DNA from: Austropuccinia psidii
Taxonomy: Eukaryota > Basidiomycota > Pucciniomycetes > Pucciniales > Sphaerophragmiaceae
Reading direction: 5' to 3'
NCBI GenBank assembly: GCA_023105745.1
Contig: JALGQZ010000006.1
Coordinates: forward strand, 64,462,316-64,526,315
Length of the DNA stretch: 64,000 nt
Shown piece after piece: positions 38,322 to 49,018 of the stretch (positions are counted from its first letter, which is position 1; each line of letters opens with the position of its first letter). The position numbers and the translations under genes are program-made. The notes beneath the pieces are model-generated. The model was not told the origin of the DNA, searched no databases, and saw only the letters and a program-made list of their open reading frames with translations.

Positions 38322-38598
38322 TTTTACGCCTTTATTATTTGTTGGTAACAATAATAAAGAGCTTTTTAATATATTAATTATTTTATATTAATATATTTAT
38401 TTATTATATTATATTTTCATAATATAAATTATATTATTATATTTATTTAATAATATAATTATTTTACGCCATAATAATAATAATTATTTATTATTATTAT
38501 ATTTTTAATCTTATTTACTCAATTTATAAGGACATTCAGAGTACAATAAGTAATAAATTAGTAATTTTACTTATTGTTTCATAGTCAAACCTTACATT

Positions 38599-38616
38599 TG
38601 GGGGCCTGGCCGTGAT
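38599..38616 (+). other. Primer-binding site candidate
   Basis: TGGGGGCCTGGCCGTGAT begins two bases after the 5' LTR. The TGGGGGC start resembles primer sites for tRNA-Pro type primers, but the middle does not match the form I know, so the tRNA is not assigned. Confidence 0.55.
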
Positions 38617-39112
38617 ATTTACTTAAAAGACCTTTAAAAAGATTCTATTTGGGTTTATCCAATAATAAATTATATTTATAATCATAAATTATATAATAAT
38701 TTTATATTTTATTGATTTTAAAAGCTATTGAGGCATTTGGAAAGCAATTGTACTGTCTTACACGTGGTTTTTCACATCCTTAGACTTGCAAGAACTTTCT
38801 TTGAGTGACTCTAGTGATTAAAAAAGATATTTTATAAATTAAAAATAATTTTATTATAATTTAATTTTATAAGAATCATATTCTTTTTTATTTTATTCTT
38901 TAAAAAATAAAAAACACATAAAAAATATTAAAAAATATTAAAAACCAATAAAAAAAGTTATTTTTATTCATTTTTTATTCATTTCTTTATTTTATTTCAA
39001 TTTTTTAAGATATAAAGCAACTTCTACGTGGAAAATTGCCATATCTTGCCAAAAATAACACTTCTTATATAAAGACTTATATTTATTTGTCTTTTTTAGT
39101 GTTTGAAGATAA
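38617..39112. other. Leader region of the gypsy element
   Basis: Untranslated AT-rich leader between the primer site and the first coding segment. Contains ACACGTGG near 38760 and a stretch of A/T runs; no gene. Confidence 0.5.
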
Positions 39113-39249
39113 CCCAACAGAAGATAACCAAGCTACTGTTGAGAGGTTGGTGGAAGAAACTTGTCAAAGTTCTCCAACACCAGTTATCACCAAAAGAAAG
39201 AAAGCTAAGAAATTAGACTTTCCAGGACCCACCATTCAAGACTCTGAAG
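39113..39249 (+). other. Candidate spliced coding exon upstream of gag
   Basis: An open segment reads FEDNPTEDNQATVERLVEET and continues through KRKKAKKLDFPGP to DSE. It ends at a good donor, GAAG|GTGAGC (39250). A matching acceptor, GACTACCAG, ends at 39336. Joining them continues in frame into [20 protein letters not shown], in the same frame as the overlapping ORF at 39573-40019. The splice is inferred from sequence only. Confidence 0.5.
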
Positions 39250-39325
39250 GTGAGCACCTCTTTTTATAATTGCCATAAAAGAATTTTTCTTCTAAAATAC
39301 TTTTATTTTTTCTTATTCTTTAATT

Positions 39326-41287
39326 ATGACTACCAGAAGAGGTTCCCAATACTCCATCCAATCAGATGGAGCTGGACTCAGAGGTAGAATTGATCCCTCA
39401 AAAGGGAAAAGAAAGGGCAATATCCCCAGTGGAACAGAATCCACACAAGGAAGTGCCTTATCCCAAAGGCAAGTCCCAGAAATGCCCATGATATCTGAGC
39501 CTGAATTAGAACTAAGTATGAGTAACTCAAACAGGTACAAATCACATTCAGAGGGCTCAAATAGACATCTACATGAGCCAGTACAAGCAGTATTGCACAG
39601 TGTACAAGGACAAAGATTGGGAAATGTTGCCTCAAATACACCAAGGAGTGATGAACTCCTGGCACATCCTGAAAAAGTTCCTCAAAGAGGAGGAGATAGT
39701 GAAATACTCCAATGGATGGAATCCACTGTCATCCAAACCTCAAATCAAAAAAATCAAGGATTACCATGCCAAAAAGAGGGAGGCAACCAAGGAAGAAGCC
39801 CCAGTAGCTTCTACCAGCAAGCCCCAAGCCAACCCACTTCCCCAAGAAGGGAAGAAGAACAAGAAAAAGCATTGGAGGAAACCATATTCCCCAAGCTACA
39901 GAATCCCAAGAATCCAAAAGGATGCCATGGACAATGTTTTCAACATGGCCAGAACCTTGATGGAGTTCAAGGACAAGGAAGAGCAAAGAATGAGACAACC
40001 TCATTTCCCAAAGAAATAACCTTGTCCAAAGATGTTGTAAATACTTTAACAGAAATTAAAAATAGTATATTACCTCTAAAAGAAATTAAAGACAGTTTAT
40101 TATCACTACAAGAAATAAATAACAATTTATCTTCTTTAACAAAAATTGTTGTGCAAAACAAGAAAGAAATTGACAACATTAAGTTTATTGTTGAAAATAA
40201 TAAACCTAAGAATTTAATTGACAATACTCAAAAATTAATACAAGGACAACAAGAATTGTATAAATACATAAAAGATATCAAAGACAAAACTTTGACAATC
40301 AATTATGATGTGAGTATTGACAATCTTACAGAAAAATTGAATAAATTAAGTATTTCTGTAGAAAAATTTGAAGAAAAGACTTCATCACACCAAAAATTAC
40401 TTTTGGACCATGTGGAAAAAAGTGATGAAGCAAGAATGCATCTGAAAGATGATATTCAGAGTGAAATAAGACTTATCACTGAAAAAATGGATAAAATTAA
40501 TGAGGCTAATTTAAATATGCCAAAGTTATCAACACCATTTTCTCATATAAGAAGCCCTGTTAAAACAAAAGAGGAATTGTCAAATCCTTTCATAACAGAC
40601 TTGAGTCACCAAGATAATAACCAAGTTTTCATGAAGGAAGCACCTCAACTGAAAGAATGGCCAACATTCACAGGAGAAGGTGAATATGACCACATGTCAT
40701 TCATTAAAACAATTGACATGTTACAAGAAGATTATGCCATACCAGATGAATTAATCACTGCAAGATTACATTCTTTGTTTGAGAAATCTGCAAAAAGATG
40801 GTATTATGGCATAAGACAAACAAATGGTAAAAATACCTGGTCTTGGTGGAAACAAGAAATAATCACCAAGTGGGCAAATGATGCCTGGAGGTATAAGATA
40901 GAAAATGCATTTGAAAACTCTTTCTTTGACCCAGAGAAAGACAAACCTTTAACTTGGTTCTTAAAACAAGTTGAAAGACTTAATGCACTATACCCAGAAA
41001 TGTCACAGAAGATGGTGCATATGAAAATACTTAAAAAATGTGGAGGGGAACTAGAACATGCCCTAAGAAGCAGATGTATAGAACCATGCTCCACAGAAGA
41101 GTATATAAATGCACTAGAAGATATAGTGACAAGAACAAAAATTGGCAGGACTTGGAAAATATGGACATTAAAAGCCCAAATAAACCATTTATCAGAAAAG
41201 ATAAATCAAAAGAATCCTTTAAGCCCAATACATCCAACAATAATGAGCAAAGAAAATGCCATAAATGTGGAGGTATTGGACACTTAG
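39326..41287 (+). CDS. gag: Gag polyprotein of the gypsy element
   Basis: 653 codons. Residues ~1-225 are low-complexity, rich in Gln, Ser, Pro and Glu. Residues ~230-400 are long helices with heptad character ([40 protein letters not shown]). The capsid-like retrotransposon-gag domain spans ~450-620 ([75 protein letters not shown]). The zinc knuckle expected next is in the pol frame, and this frame stops at 41287 inside that knuckle. Normal-looking Gag sequence appears to leave this frame at about 41155-41165 (TW/K), consistent with one base lost in the A-rich GGAAAATATGG. The 5' third overlaps a second long frame (39573-40019). Confidence 0.9.
   Translation: MTTRRGSQYSIQSDGAGLRGRIDPSKGKRKGNIPSGTESTQGSALSQRQVPEMPMISEPELELSMSNSNRYKSHSEGSNRHLHEPVQAVLHSVQGQRLGNVASNTPRSDELLAHPEKVPQRGGDSEILQWMESTVIQTSNQKNQGLPCQKEGGNQGRSPSSFYQQAPSQPTSPRREEEQEKALEETIFPKLQNPKNPKGCHGQCFQHGQNLDGVQGQGRAKNETTSFPKEITLSKDVVNTLTEIKNSILPLKEIKDSLLSLQEINNNLSSLTKIVVQNKKEIDNIKFIVENNKPKNLIDNTQKLIQGQQELYKYIKDIKDKTLTINYDVSIDNLTEKLNKLSISVEKFEEKTSSHQKLLLDHVEKSDEARMHLKDDIQSEIRLITEKMDKINEANLNMPKLSTPFSHIRSPVKTKEELSNPFITDLSHQDNNQVFMKEAPQLKEWPTFTGEGEYDHMSFIKTIDMLQEDYAIPDELITARLHSLFEKSAKRWYYGIRQTNGKNTWSWWKQEIITKWANDAWRYKIENAFENSFFDPEKDKPLTWFLKQVERLNALYPEMSQKMVHMKILKKCGGELEHALRSRCIEPCSTEEYINALEDIVTRTKIGRTWKIWTLKAQINHLSEKINQKNPLSPIHPTIMSKENAINVEVLDT
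39573..40019 (+). CDS. Second long frame inside gag, 148 codons
   Basis: Wholly overlaps gag in another frame. Its product looks more like a folded protein than the gag frame does here: [60 protein letters not shown], then a Lys-rich linker and [20 protein letters not shown]. Upstream exons in this frame can be spliced on: a GT-AG intron 39250-39336, and a possible GC-AG intron with donor AAAG|GCAAGT near 39471 and acceptor CAAATAG at about 39563. It ends FPKK-stop. The heptamer CCCAAAG (40007-40013) lies in the right phase for a -1 slip just before that stop, which would carry ribosomes into the gag frame at EITLSKDVV. Either dual coding or a chance open frame; I favour real coding. Confidence 0.5.
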   Translation: MSQYKQYCTVYKDKDWEMLPQIHQGVMNSWHILKKFLKEEEIVKYSNGWNPLSSKPQIKKIKDYHAKKREATKEEAPVASTSKPQANPLPQEGKKNKKKHWRKPYSPSYRIPRIQKDAMDNVFNMARTLMEFKDKEEQRMRQPHFPKK

Positions 41288-44200
41288 CCAATAATTGCCT
41301 TAAAAAAGCAAAAATTAATGAAATTGTGGAAACAGAAAGCCACAATGACAAAGAAGAGGAATCTGACTCTGAAAAAGAGACAGAAGAGTCAGAAAGCTCT
41401 GAAGGTGATGAAATCAATATAATTAATGCACAAATTAATAATATTGACTTAATTTATGAAGTACTGGATGTTAATTCAAACTTACCACAAGTTGGAACAT
41501 CTGACACAAACCTGACAAACATACAAGATGCAAAAATGTATAGAACCAAACCTGCAAGAGGAATGGGATATACAGCTGGAAAATCAAGTATAAGTATTGT
41601 TATGGTTGATAACCAGGAAGGAAAAGTTAACTTGGATACAGGAGCATATTGCACTTGTGTTGGCAAAAGTTATTTAAAAACCATTGTCCCAAATTGGCAA
41701 GAAAAACTTATGCCAATACAAGGTGTCAAATTTAGTAGTGCAAGTGAGAGCATGAAGCCCCTTGGAATAATTGATTTAACACTAATTTTTCCTCATCCCT
41801 CACAATGTGTTAGAATTAAAGTAGAGTTTGTAGTAATGGACAACTGTACTAGTAATCATTTCATACTTGGGAATGACTACTTATCAATCTATGGTATAGA
41901 TATCTCCAACCAAAAAGACAGATATTTTACCATAGGAGATAACAAAAGACAAAAGTTTGGCTTCTTAAATAACAAAAAACAAATCACAGTTATTAAGAAG
42001 GAAGAAAAAATTCCAGAAAAAGAAATTTTTATATCTGAACAACTTAAAGAGGCAGAATTCAATCAAGAATTAACAGAAAAAATGAAAGAAAAATTGATTG
42101 ACCTCTTATTTAAGTATAAAAATGCCTTTGCAACTGACAAAGAGCCACTAGGTGCCATAATTGGACATGAAGTGGATATAATTCTTAATGTAGAAAAGCC
42201 TTACCCACCTTTATTAAGAAGACCTGCTTATCCAGCCAGTCCAAGAGCTAGAGAAGCCTTAGAGGTACACATTAAAGAATTAATGGACCTTGGAGTATTA
42301 AGAAAGGTTGGACATAATGAACAAGTAGAAGTTACTACACCTGTCATTATAACTTGGCATAATGGAAAGTCAAGGATGGTAGGAGACTTCAGAGCCCTGA
42401 ATACCTATACCATTCCAGACAGATATCCAATACCCAGAATCCATGAGACATTGACCCAATTGTCACAAGCTAAGTTCATCACAGCTATGGATGCTCTTAA
42501 AGGTTTTCATCAAAATGTCTTAACAGACAATGCCAAGAAACTACTAAGAATAATAGTCCATTGTGGAATTTTTGAATACTTAAGAATGCCATTTGGGATA
42601 AAAAATGCACCTTCCCATTATCAAAGAATGATGAATAACATATTTCCTGAAGAATTATCAGAAGGATGGTTAATTATCTATATTGATGATATTATAGTTT
42701 GCTCAGAAACTTGGGAAAATCACCTTACAAGACTAGAAAGGGTACTACAGAAAATAGTTCAAGTGAATATGAAAATTTCCTTGAAAAAGTGTCATTTTGC
42801 ATATAGTGAATTAAAAGCACTAGGACATGTGGTATCTGGACTTAGTCTAGGCATAGACAAAAATAAAGTAGCAGCAGTACTACTTAAACCAATGCCTCAA
42901 ACCAAAAAAGAAATGCAATCATTTCTAGGATTTGCTGGTTACTATAGACAGCATATAAAGGACTTTGCAAAGATTGCTAAATCCTTGTATAAGCTATGTG
43001 ACCAACAAACAGTCTATGAGATGACAGAAGAAAGAGTCAAGGCATATGAAGAATTGAAAAATTCCTTAACAAATGCCCCATTTCTCCTAATGCCAGATTG
43101 GAAACTACCCTTCAAACTGTACATTGATGCTTGTGGAGAAGGACTAGGTGCTGCACTTCACCAAACACAAATTATCAATGATAAACCAGTGGAAGGACCA
43201 ATTTGTTTCATTTCAAGGCAAATAAAGCCAACAGAAGCAAGGTATGGAGCAAGCCAAATGGAATGCTTATGCCTAGTGTGGGCTTTAGAAAAATTGCATT
43301 ATTATTTGGATGGCACAGTATTTGATGTAATCACAGACTGTAATGCTGTGAAATCACTATTAAATATGAAGACTCCAAACAGACATATGCTAAGATGGCA
43401 AATTGCTATCCAGGAATATAGAGGAAATATGACTATTGTTCATAAATCTGGAAATATTCACAAAAATGCAGATGGTCTCAGCAGATGGGCTCTAGCAAAT
43501 ACCCCTGACAATCCAGCATGGGTACCACAAGAAGAGCACCATATAGAAGGAATATGTGTTACAGACATTGGCACAGAATTCTTTAATCAAGTTAAAGAAA
43601 GCTATAAGACAGACAAAAATTGCCATATCTTAAGCCAACTTCTAATGAAAGACTGCAAAGATCCATCACTTTCATCAAAACTAGATGAAATATGGAAAAA
43701 GGCATATGATGAAGGAAGATTTCACCTCCTTGATGGAATCCTTTACCATATAACAAAACATACATGTGTTATGGCCTTAACAGACAGAACACTAATAAAC
43801 ACCATTTTACATGAGTGTCATGATAGTGTTGCATCTGGACATCTCTCAGAAGATAGGACACTAGAGAGGGTGAAAACCTGTTCTTGGTGGCCAAATTGGA
43901 AGAAAGATGTTGCAGAGTACTGCCAGACCTGTGACAGATGTCAAAAAGCCAACAGAGCCACAGGAAAGAAATTTGGAATGATGATCCAAATCCAAGAACC
44001 AAAATCCCCATGGGAAATAGTCCATATGGATTGGGTAACAGCCTTACCTCCAGGAGGAGACAGGAGTTATAATGCATGCCTAGTGCTAGTTGACAGATAC
44101 AGCAAAACTCCCATGTTCTTACCATGTCATAAAGATGACACAGCTATGGATACAGCCATAATGATATGGAATAAAGTCATTAGCCATACAGGCTTATTCC

Positions 44201-45123
44201 AAAATATTATAAGTGACAGAGACCCAAAGTTCACTTCAGCATTATGGACAAATCTCCATAACCTGTTTGGGACAAAGTTATCATTCTCAACATCTTATCA
44301 TCCTCAAACTGATGGTTTAGCAGAAAGAATGATACAGACCCTAGAGGATATGATCAGAAGATTCTGTGCTTATGGGCTAGAATTCAAAGATTCTGATGGT
44401 TTTACCCATGATTGGTGTACACTAATACCAGCACTTGAATTGGCATATAAGACATCAATCCATTCTTCTACTGGCAAAACACCAGCAATGCTAGAGAAAG
44501 GTTGGAATCCAAGACTTCCTTATGATACCCTCAAAAAGGACTTAGTGGATATACATCCAACAGCAAGCAGCTTCAAGATAATGCTTGACAAAGCAAGACA
44601 CCATGCAAACAGATGCATGCAAGATTCTTTTAAATATGCAAAAGAAAGATGGGATAAAAGTCATAAGCCACCTGATTTCAAAATAGGGGACTTGGTTTTA
44701 GTATCAACCCTTAATTTCAATAACATAAAAGGCCCAAAGAAATTGAAAGATTCCTTTGCAGGACCATTTATGATAAAAGCACTTCATGGACCAAATGCTG
44801 TGCAATTGGAACTCACAGGTGAACTAATGAACAAACACCCAACTTTCCCTGTAAGTCTGATAAAACCTTACAGTTCAAGTGACAAAGAGTTATTTCCACT
44901 AAGAAATAAACCCCCACTTGAGATTCCCCCCTTGGAAGAAGGAGAGGAAAAGAAAATAGTAAAAGTCCTTAAAGAAAGAAGGACAAGAAACAAAAAAGAA
45001 AGAGAATACCTTGTAAGGTATAGAAATTCAACTCAAGAAGATGAATGGCTACTTGAGAAAGATATAACAAATGCTGATAAACTACTAAGAAGGTTCAGAC
45101 ATGAAAGAAAACCTGAAAAATAA
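41038..45123 (+). CDS. pol: Pol polyprotein (with Gag zinc knuckle), chromovirus
   Basis: 1361 codons counted from 41038; a TAA at 41032 blocks the frame upstream, so translation must enter from gag by a -1 shift or after repair of a lost base. CCHC zinc knuckle [14 protein letters not shown] at ~74-87. Aspartic protease with LDTGAYC at ~199-205 and ILGNDYL at ~276-282. Reverse transcriptase with [14 protein letters not shown] at ~517-530 and YIDDI at ~548-552. RNase H with [13 protein letters not shown] (Asp ~696), MECL (Glu ~742), ITDCNAV (Asp ~767) and NADGLSRW. Integrase zinc finger H~928/H~935, C~965/C~968; catalytic HMDWV (Asp ~998), ISDRDPKF (Asp ~1060) and [13 protein letters not shown] (Glu ~1096). 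C-terminal chromodomain ~1306-1350 ([29 protein letters not shown]), which usually directs integration to heterochromatin. All catalytic residues are present. Confidence 0.95.
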   Translation: MWRGTRTCPKKQMYRTMLHRRVYKCTRRYSDKNKNWQDLENMDIKSPNKPFIRKDKSKESFKPNTSNNNEQRKCHKCGGIGHLANNCLKKAKINEIVETESHNDKEEESDSEKETEESESSEGDEINIINAQINNIDLIYEVLDVNSNLPQVGTSDTNLTNIQDAKMYRTKPARGMGYTAGKSSISIVMVDNQEGKVNLDTGAYCTCVGKSYLKTIVPNWQEKLMPIQGVKFSSASESMKPLGIIDLTLIFPHPSQCVRIKVEFVVMDNCTSNHFILGNDYLSIYGIDISNQKDRYFTIGDNKRQKFGFLNNKKQITVIKKEEKIPEKEIFISEQLKEAEFNQELTEKMKEKLIDLLFKYKNAFATDKEPLGAIIGHEVDIILNVEKPYPPLLRRPAYPASPRAREALEVHIKELMDLGVLRKVGHNEQVEVTTPVIITWHNGKSRMVGDFRALNTYTIPDRYPIPRIHETLTQLSQAKFITAMDALKGFHQNVLTDNAKKLLRIIVHCGIFEYLRMPFGIKNAPSHYQRMMNNIFPEELSEGWLIIYIDDIIVCSETWENHLTRLERVLQKIVQVNMKISLKKCHFAYSELKALGHVVSGLSLGIDKNKVAAVLLKPMPQTKKEMQSFLGFAGYYRQHIKDFAKIAKSLYKLCDQQTVYEMTEERVKAYEELKNSLTNAPFLLMPDWKLPFKLYIDACGEGLGAALHQTQIINDKPVEGPICFISRQIKPTEARYGASQMECLCLVWALEKLHYYLDGTVFDVITDCNAVKSLLNMKTPNRHMLRWQIAIQEYRGNMTIVHKSGNIHKNADGLSRWALANTPDNPAWVPQEEHHIEGICVTDIGTEFFNQVKESYKTDKNCHILSQLLMKDCKDPSLSSKLDEIWKKAYDEGRFHLLDGILYHITKHTCVMALTDRTLINTILHECHDSVASGHLSEDRTLERVKTCSWWPNWKKDVAEYCQTCDRCQKANRATGKKFGMMIQIQEPKSPWEIVHMDWVTALPPGGDRSYNACLVLVDRYSKTPMFLPCHKDDTAMDTAIMIWNKVISHTGLFQNIISDRDPKFTSALWTNLHNLFGTKLSFSTSYHPQTDGLAERMIQTLEDMIRRFCAYGLEFKDSDGFTHDWCTLIPALELAYKTSIHSSTGKTPAMLEKGWNPRLPYDTLKKDLVDIHPTASSFKIMLDKARHHANRCMQDSFKYAKERWDKSHKPPDFKIGDLVLVSTLNFNNIKGPKKLKDSFAGPFMIKALHGPNAVQLELTGELMNKHPTFPVSLIKPYSSSDKELFPLRNKPPLEIPPLEEGEEKKIVKVLKERRTRNKKEREYLVRYRNSTQEDEWLLEKDITNADKLLRRFRHERKPEK

Positions 45124-45229
45124 AAAAGTTAAGCATTATTGAGCTTCAAGACTAACAAAGTCTATTGAAGAGGTAGGACAGTGGATGATACCCTTATCAT
45201 ACACATCAGATTGTGGTACAATCTTTTTT

Positions 45230-45241
45230 GGTGGTAGGGAA
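45230..45241 (+). other. Polypurine tract of the gypsy element
   Basis: GGTGGTAGGGAA directly before the 3' LTR start TGTGAGCC. Confidence 0.65.
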
Positions 45242-47264
45242 TGTGAGCCTTTGAGATATGACCACATACCCAATAAGGTCACAAAAAGATCAAGAATAAT
45301 TATACCTTTAATATAATTATAATAAAATTACTTAGAATAATTATACATTAAAATTAATTACTTAAATATACAAAAAATACCATAAATTAACACAAAAATT
45401 GGTTTAACTTAAAAACCAATGAATAAACATGTAAAAGAAATTATACCATTGGATTCCTCATGGAAAAATACACATATACCATTTTTATGGCATATCTGTG
45501 AAGTCAATATTTAATGAATTATAAGGTATAATACCTTACAAAAACCATAAAATCCTATTTATCTCAGAAACCAATGAAACAACATGTGAAATAAATTGTA
45601 CCAGTGGATTCCCTATAGAAATCCACACATAAAACAATTAATAAGCTAATTCTCAAAGTCAATACTTAAGGAATTATCCTGAATATATGCACTTTTTTGG
45701 TCAATGCATATATTCAAGGATCATAGCTAATATCTTCTAAACTATACATGATAGAATGATGAACCAAAAATAAAGTTACCACGTAATTACTGTAAGAACA
45801 CAGAAATGAACTTTATTTTACAAATTATAAACAAGGTTAAAACCTATGATGAAATATTGATAAAAATCAACAGAGCTGTTGACCACTTTGTTGTGAAAGT
45901 GGTCCAAACTTAAAAAAAGTATACAGTTGGATTCTACTAGTTCATTCGTGAAGAATGATGTAATTTTTATTATTAAATTCAGGGTATAACCCCCTGAAAT
46001 CAAGGTTTGAAGTTTAAAATATTGAATTTCGACAGAAAAGGTGAGTTACAAGAAAAATCATCAAAATTAGAGTTTTGATGATGTAATGATAAACTCTTGG
46101 CAGCATAATAAGGTTATGCCAGGCTATCAGAATTCACTCTCTGAATTGCTGTAGCGTGTAAATCTTAAAAGTTATTGAAGATCAAAGTTTGAGCTTAAAT
46201 TGAGCAGTTATGATCACCTACTGTAACCTTAAATTAAGTTTAACAGTCACAAGAGTGATAAAATTGGTGAATACTATTATTTTATGATTAAAACTAATAA
46301 AATCCACGAAATTTGGGGTTCTGCCAAGCCTCTGATGTCATCAAACTTAAAGCTACAGTGATAACTTTAAATAATGGTGCAATAATGATGTAAGATGGTT
46401 TGATCATGATGTAATCACCCTCAAACCTTAAAATATTGATCAATTCCAGTGGATATGATCAGTACACGTCTACTAGAAGCCTGTTGGACTCTAGGAGGGA
46501 GGTATTTACTATAAATAGTGCTCTTTTTACTCTATTTTCCCCTCAGACGCATCAAAAACATTAAATCAATTAAATCAAAAGGTAATTTTCTTTATTCTTT
46601 ATATATAAAAGCATTATATTATTAAAGACCAAAGACCACCTTGCTATAATCATCTATTTTGACGTGATTAAATCATTTATTTAATTGTTTTTGTTAAAAA
46701 TCTCTCTAAAACTCATTTCCACATAAAAATCCAGAATAATTTGTAATTTTCTTTATTTTTATTGTAAATACAATTTGAAAAAGTTGTATTTATATTTTTT
46801 GGCGTAAAATACTTCAAAATTATTATATTAAGTGTTAAAAGTAGGTTATTCTCTCTTATTATAATAATTTCTCTATTATTACTCTCTTAATAACTCTTTA
46901 ATTAATATAAATAGTATTTATATTAATTCATAACTTTAATATTAGTAATATTATTGTTATTAATTGTTTTTTATTAATAAAAAACAATTTTTTACGCCTT
47001 TATTATTTGTTGGTAACAATAATAAAGAGCTTTTTAATATATTAATTATTTTATATTAATATATTTATTTATTATATTATATTTTCATAATATAAATTAT
47101 ATTATTATATTTATTTAATAATATAATTATTTTACGCCATAATAATAATAATTATTTATTATTATTATATTTTTAATCTTATTTACTCAATTTATAAGGA
47201 CATTCAGAGTACAATAAGTAATAAATTAGTAATTTTACTTATTGTTTCATAGTCAAACCTTACA
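45242..47264 (+). repeat. 3' LTR of the gypsy element
   Basis: 2023 bp, same length as the 5' LTR, about 13 substitutions by eye. Confidence 0.97.
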
Positions 47265-47269
47265 ATTTG

Positions 47270-47426
47270 TGTGCTCTGTATGGAGATTGTTTAGTATATT
47301 CAGAGGGTCAGCTAAAACACCATTAGAACCCCTTTTTAGAGGATTTTTTGGGAAATTCAAGTTTTTTTTACTGTGATTTCCCCCTCAAAGACTGCCTTAT
47401 AAAATCCCACACTAAAGGAGCTCCAA
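47270..47426 (+). repeat. Array LTR 3, right piece
   Basis: Continues exactly where 36573 left off (GTGCTCTGTATGGAG..., matching LTR 2 at about 27968-28126) and ends near GGAGCTCCAA. The preceding ATTTG (47265-47269) is the duplicated target. Confidence 0.85.
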
Positions 47427-47459
47427 AATAGCTATAAAAATAGATTTAACAATAAAACC

Positions 47460-48735
47460 ATGCCTAATACTACTAAGAAGCAAGAAGAAATTAAGAATCT
47501 TGTTAAGAAATAGGATTTAGAAGAGAAAAAGAAGAATAAAATTTTAATATTCAAACTTTTGGGTTTTCCAGTCATACCAACCAGTGGATTGATTCTGTCA
47601 CCAAAGAAAATCACCAAAAAAATATTGTGAGATTTGATTTACAATAAATTAAATATTCTGAGAGATTCATTAGAAAAAGATATGAAATCAAGATACTTAG
47701 AAAGAAACCCAGTCATGAAAACAAATGATCCTTATGATATTGATATTTTATTTTACATGAGGGATGAAGATTTCAAACAGTCTGTTAGAACTCCCAAGAA
47801 TGTATTTGTTCCTTTATATTGAATAATAAAAAATAATTAGATATTGAAAAACAACAGATTCAATAAGAAATTTCCAGTGTCACATCAATTTCCAATTGAT
47901 CTTGAAAGAATGGGCTCCAATGTCAGTATAAACTCTGTTGGAATGATAGCAAGAAACTTAAGTATCGGAAGAGTTTCAGTTATAATAATTTCAAGAAGAG
48001 TGATTTATGCAATTAATTCACTGGAAAAATAATTTTTATAATGGCCCAATTTTCAAAGAAGAAGCCAAATTACTCAAGTGATGAAGCAAGAGGGCTTTTA
48101 TCGCTGAATTGGCTTTATTTATAGAGCTAATCTCCCAATGTATCAAAAACTAGGAGTTGATGGACAGGCATTTTTTGATAGAAAGAAAAGGTACCCAATT
48201 AATGCTCAGATTTTTTGTAATTGTGATAGGAAGCTAATTGAATTTATGAAAGGATGGCCAGGATCCTGTGATGATTTCAAATGCTATAAGAAGATTATTA
48301 TATATAAAAATCCACACCTTTTTTTTGAGAAAGGTATTTTGTGTATTACGTTATGTCAATTTAACATAAATTACTTCACTCTAATAACTACATAAGTTAA
48401 TATTTACTATCTCATTCAGGATATACTCTCAATGATCACTTGATATCCACCTTCAAGAGTCCAGCTGAAAAAATTCCTGAAAATGGGGAGCTCAATTATT
48501 TCTTACTTATATCTATAGTGCAAAATAAGAATGCCATTTTAATTCTCAAAGGAAGATGGTGCTAATTGAAGAAATTTCAACTGATCTTGTATAAGAAGGA
48601 CCATATGAGGTCTGCAGTCCTTTGGATTAAAGGATGTTGCTAGCTAAACAAAATTCTTTCACAATTCAGAGATGAATGGGATGATCTTGCACTGGATGAT
48701 GTGCATAATGAAAATAATAATGTAATTAATAAAAA
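47460..48735 (+). pseudogene. Harbinger DDE transposase, catalytic residues lost
   Basis: Begins MPNTTKKQEEIKNLVKK, then a stop. Fragments that follow in order: YMRDEDFKQSVRTPKNVFVP (near 47755), LERMGSNVSINSVGMIARNL and GRVSVIIISRRVIYAINSLE (47880-48030), and MYQKLGVDGQAFFDRKKRYP with INAQIFC and MKGWPGSC (48138-48290). This matches element 1's LYQRPGLDGKVFFDCK block. Where element 1 has RLDGTTFP, this copy reads FIYRANLP, so the first catalytic Asp is gone. After a probable intron ending at about 48420 come YTLNDHLISTFKSPAEK and ILILKGRWC; the usual Glu position reads Lys (NKNAILILK). At least seven stops or shifts. Surely inactive. Confidence 0.78.
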
Positions 48736-49018
48736 TGAAAATGTGAGTGCAGAGCTCTTACATGCACAGGTTTAAAGGAAATTTTCTATACTAAGATACA
48801 GGATTGGTGTGCTTCCATTGTAAACAATCAATTAATTTTATTTTTTTTTGTTACAAATGTTATTATTCATGTAGCTTATAGATTTAGATATATCAGAAAA
48901 AGTGAATCACATTCAGACCACGTATAAAAAATGAAGCTCAATGTAGTGATTATTTCTGCAAATAATGAATAATTTGACTTTATAATTCAAATAAGAGTTT
49001 CAGTAACTTATCAATATC

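Larger units (their letters stand above)
36574..38596 (+). repeat. 5' LTR of the gypsy element
   Basis: TGTGAGCCTTTGAG to CAAACCTTACA. Contains a TATA box and very AT-rich, palindrome-rich 3' third with repeated TTTTACGCC motifs. Confidence 0.97.
36574..47264 (+). mobile_element. Young Ty3/gypsy chromovirus, complete
   Basis: Two LTRs of exactly 2023 bp (36574-38596 and 45242-47264) flank a 6.6-kb internal region. ATTTG is duplicated at 36569-36573 and 47265-47269, a 5-bp target duplication as expected for Ty3/gypsy integrase. By eye the LTRs differ at about 13 positions (~0.6 percent) with no indel, so the insertion is recent compared with the array it landed in. The order gag, protease, RT, RNase H, integrase, chromodomain is that of chromoviruses. 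A -1 shift is needed between gag and pol, so this copy may not make a normal polyprotein. Confidence 0.97.
17703..47426 (+). mobile_element. Degenerate LTR array: LTR-internal-LTR-internal-LTR
   Basis: Three LTRs of about 1.8 kb (17703, 26319, 34896) alternate with two internal regions of about 6.8 kb in the same orientation. Each internal copy ends with the same polypurine tract GGATAGGGGGA just before TGTGGTATTCC of the next LTR. The third LTR is split by the younger gypsy element at 36574-47264. Possible target duplication: GATAG at 17698-17702 and AATAG at 47427-47431 (4 of 5). Both internal copies carry Gag and protease remnants with many stops. I see no reverse transcriptase or integrase motif in either copy. 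Such a shared-LTR tandem can come from unequal recombination between LTRs. Confidence 0.88.

Noticed and set aside
43769..44125. 118-codon minus-strand frame opposite integrase
   Set aside because: Shadow of the pol frame; no independent signal.
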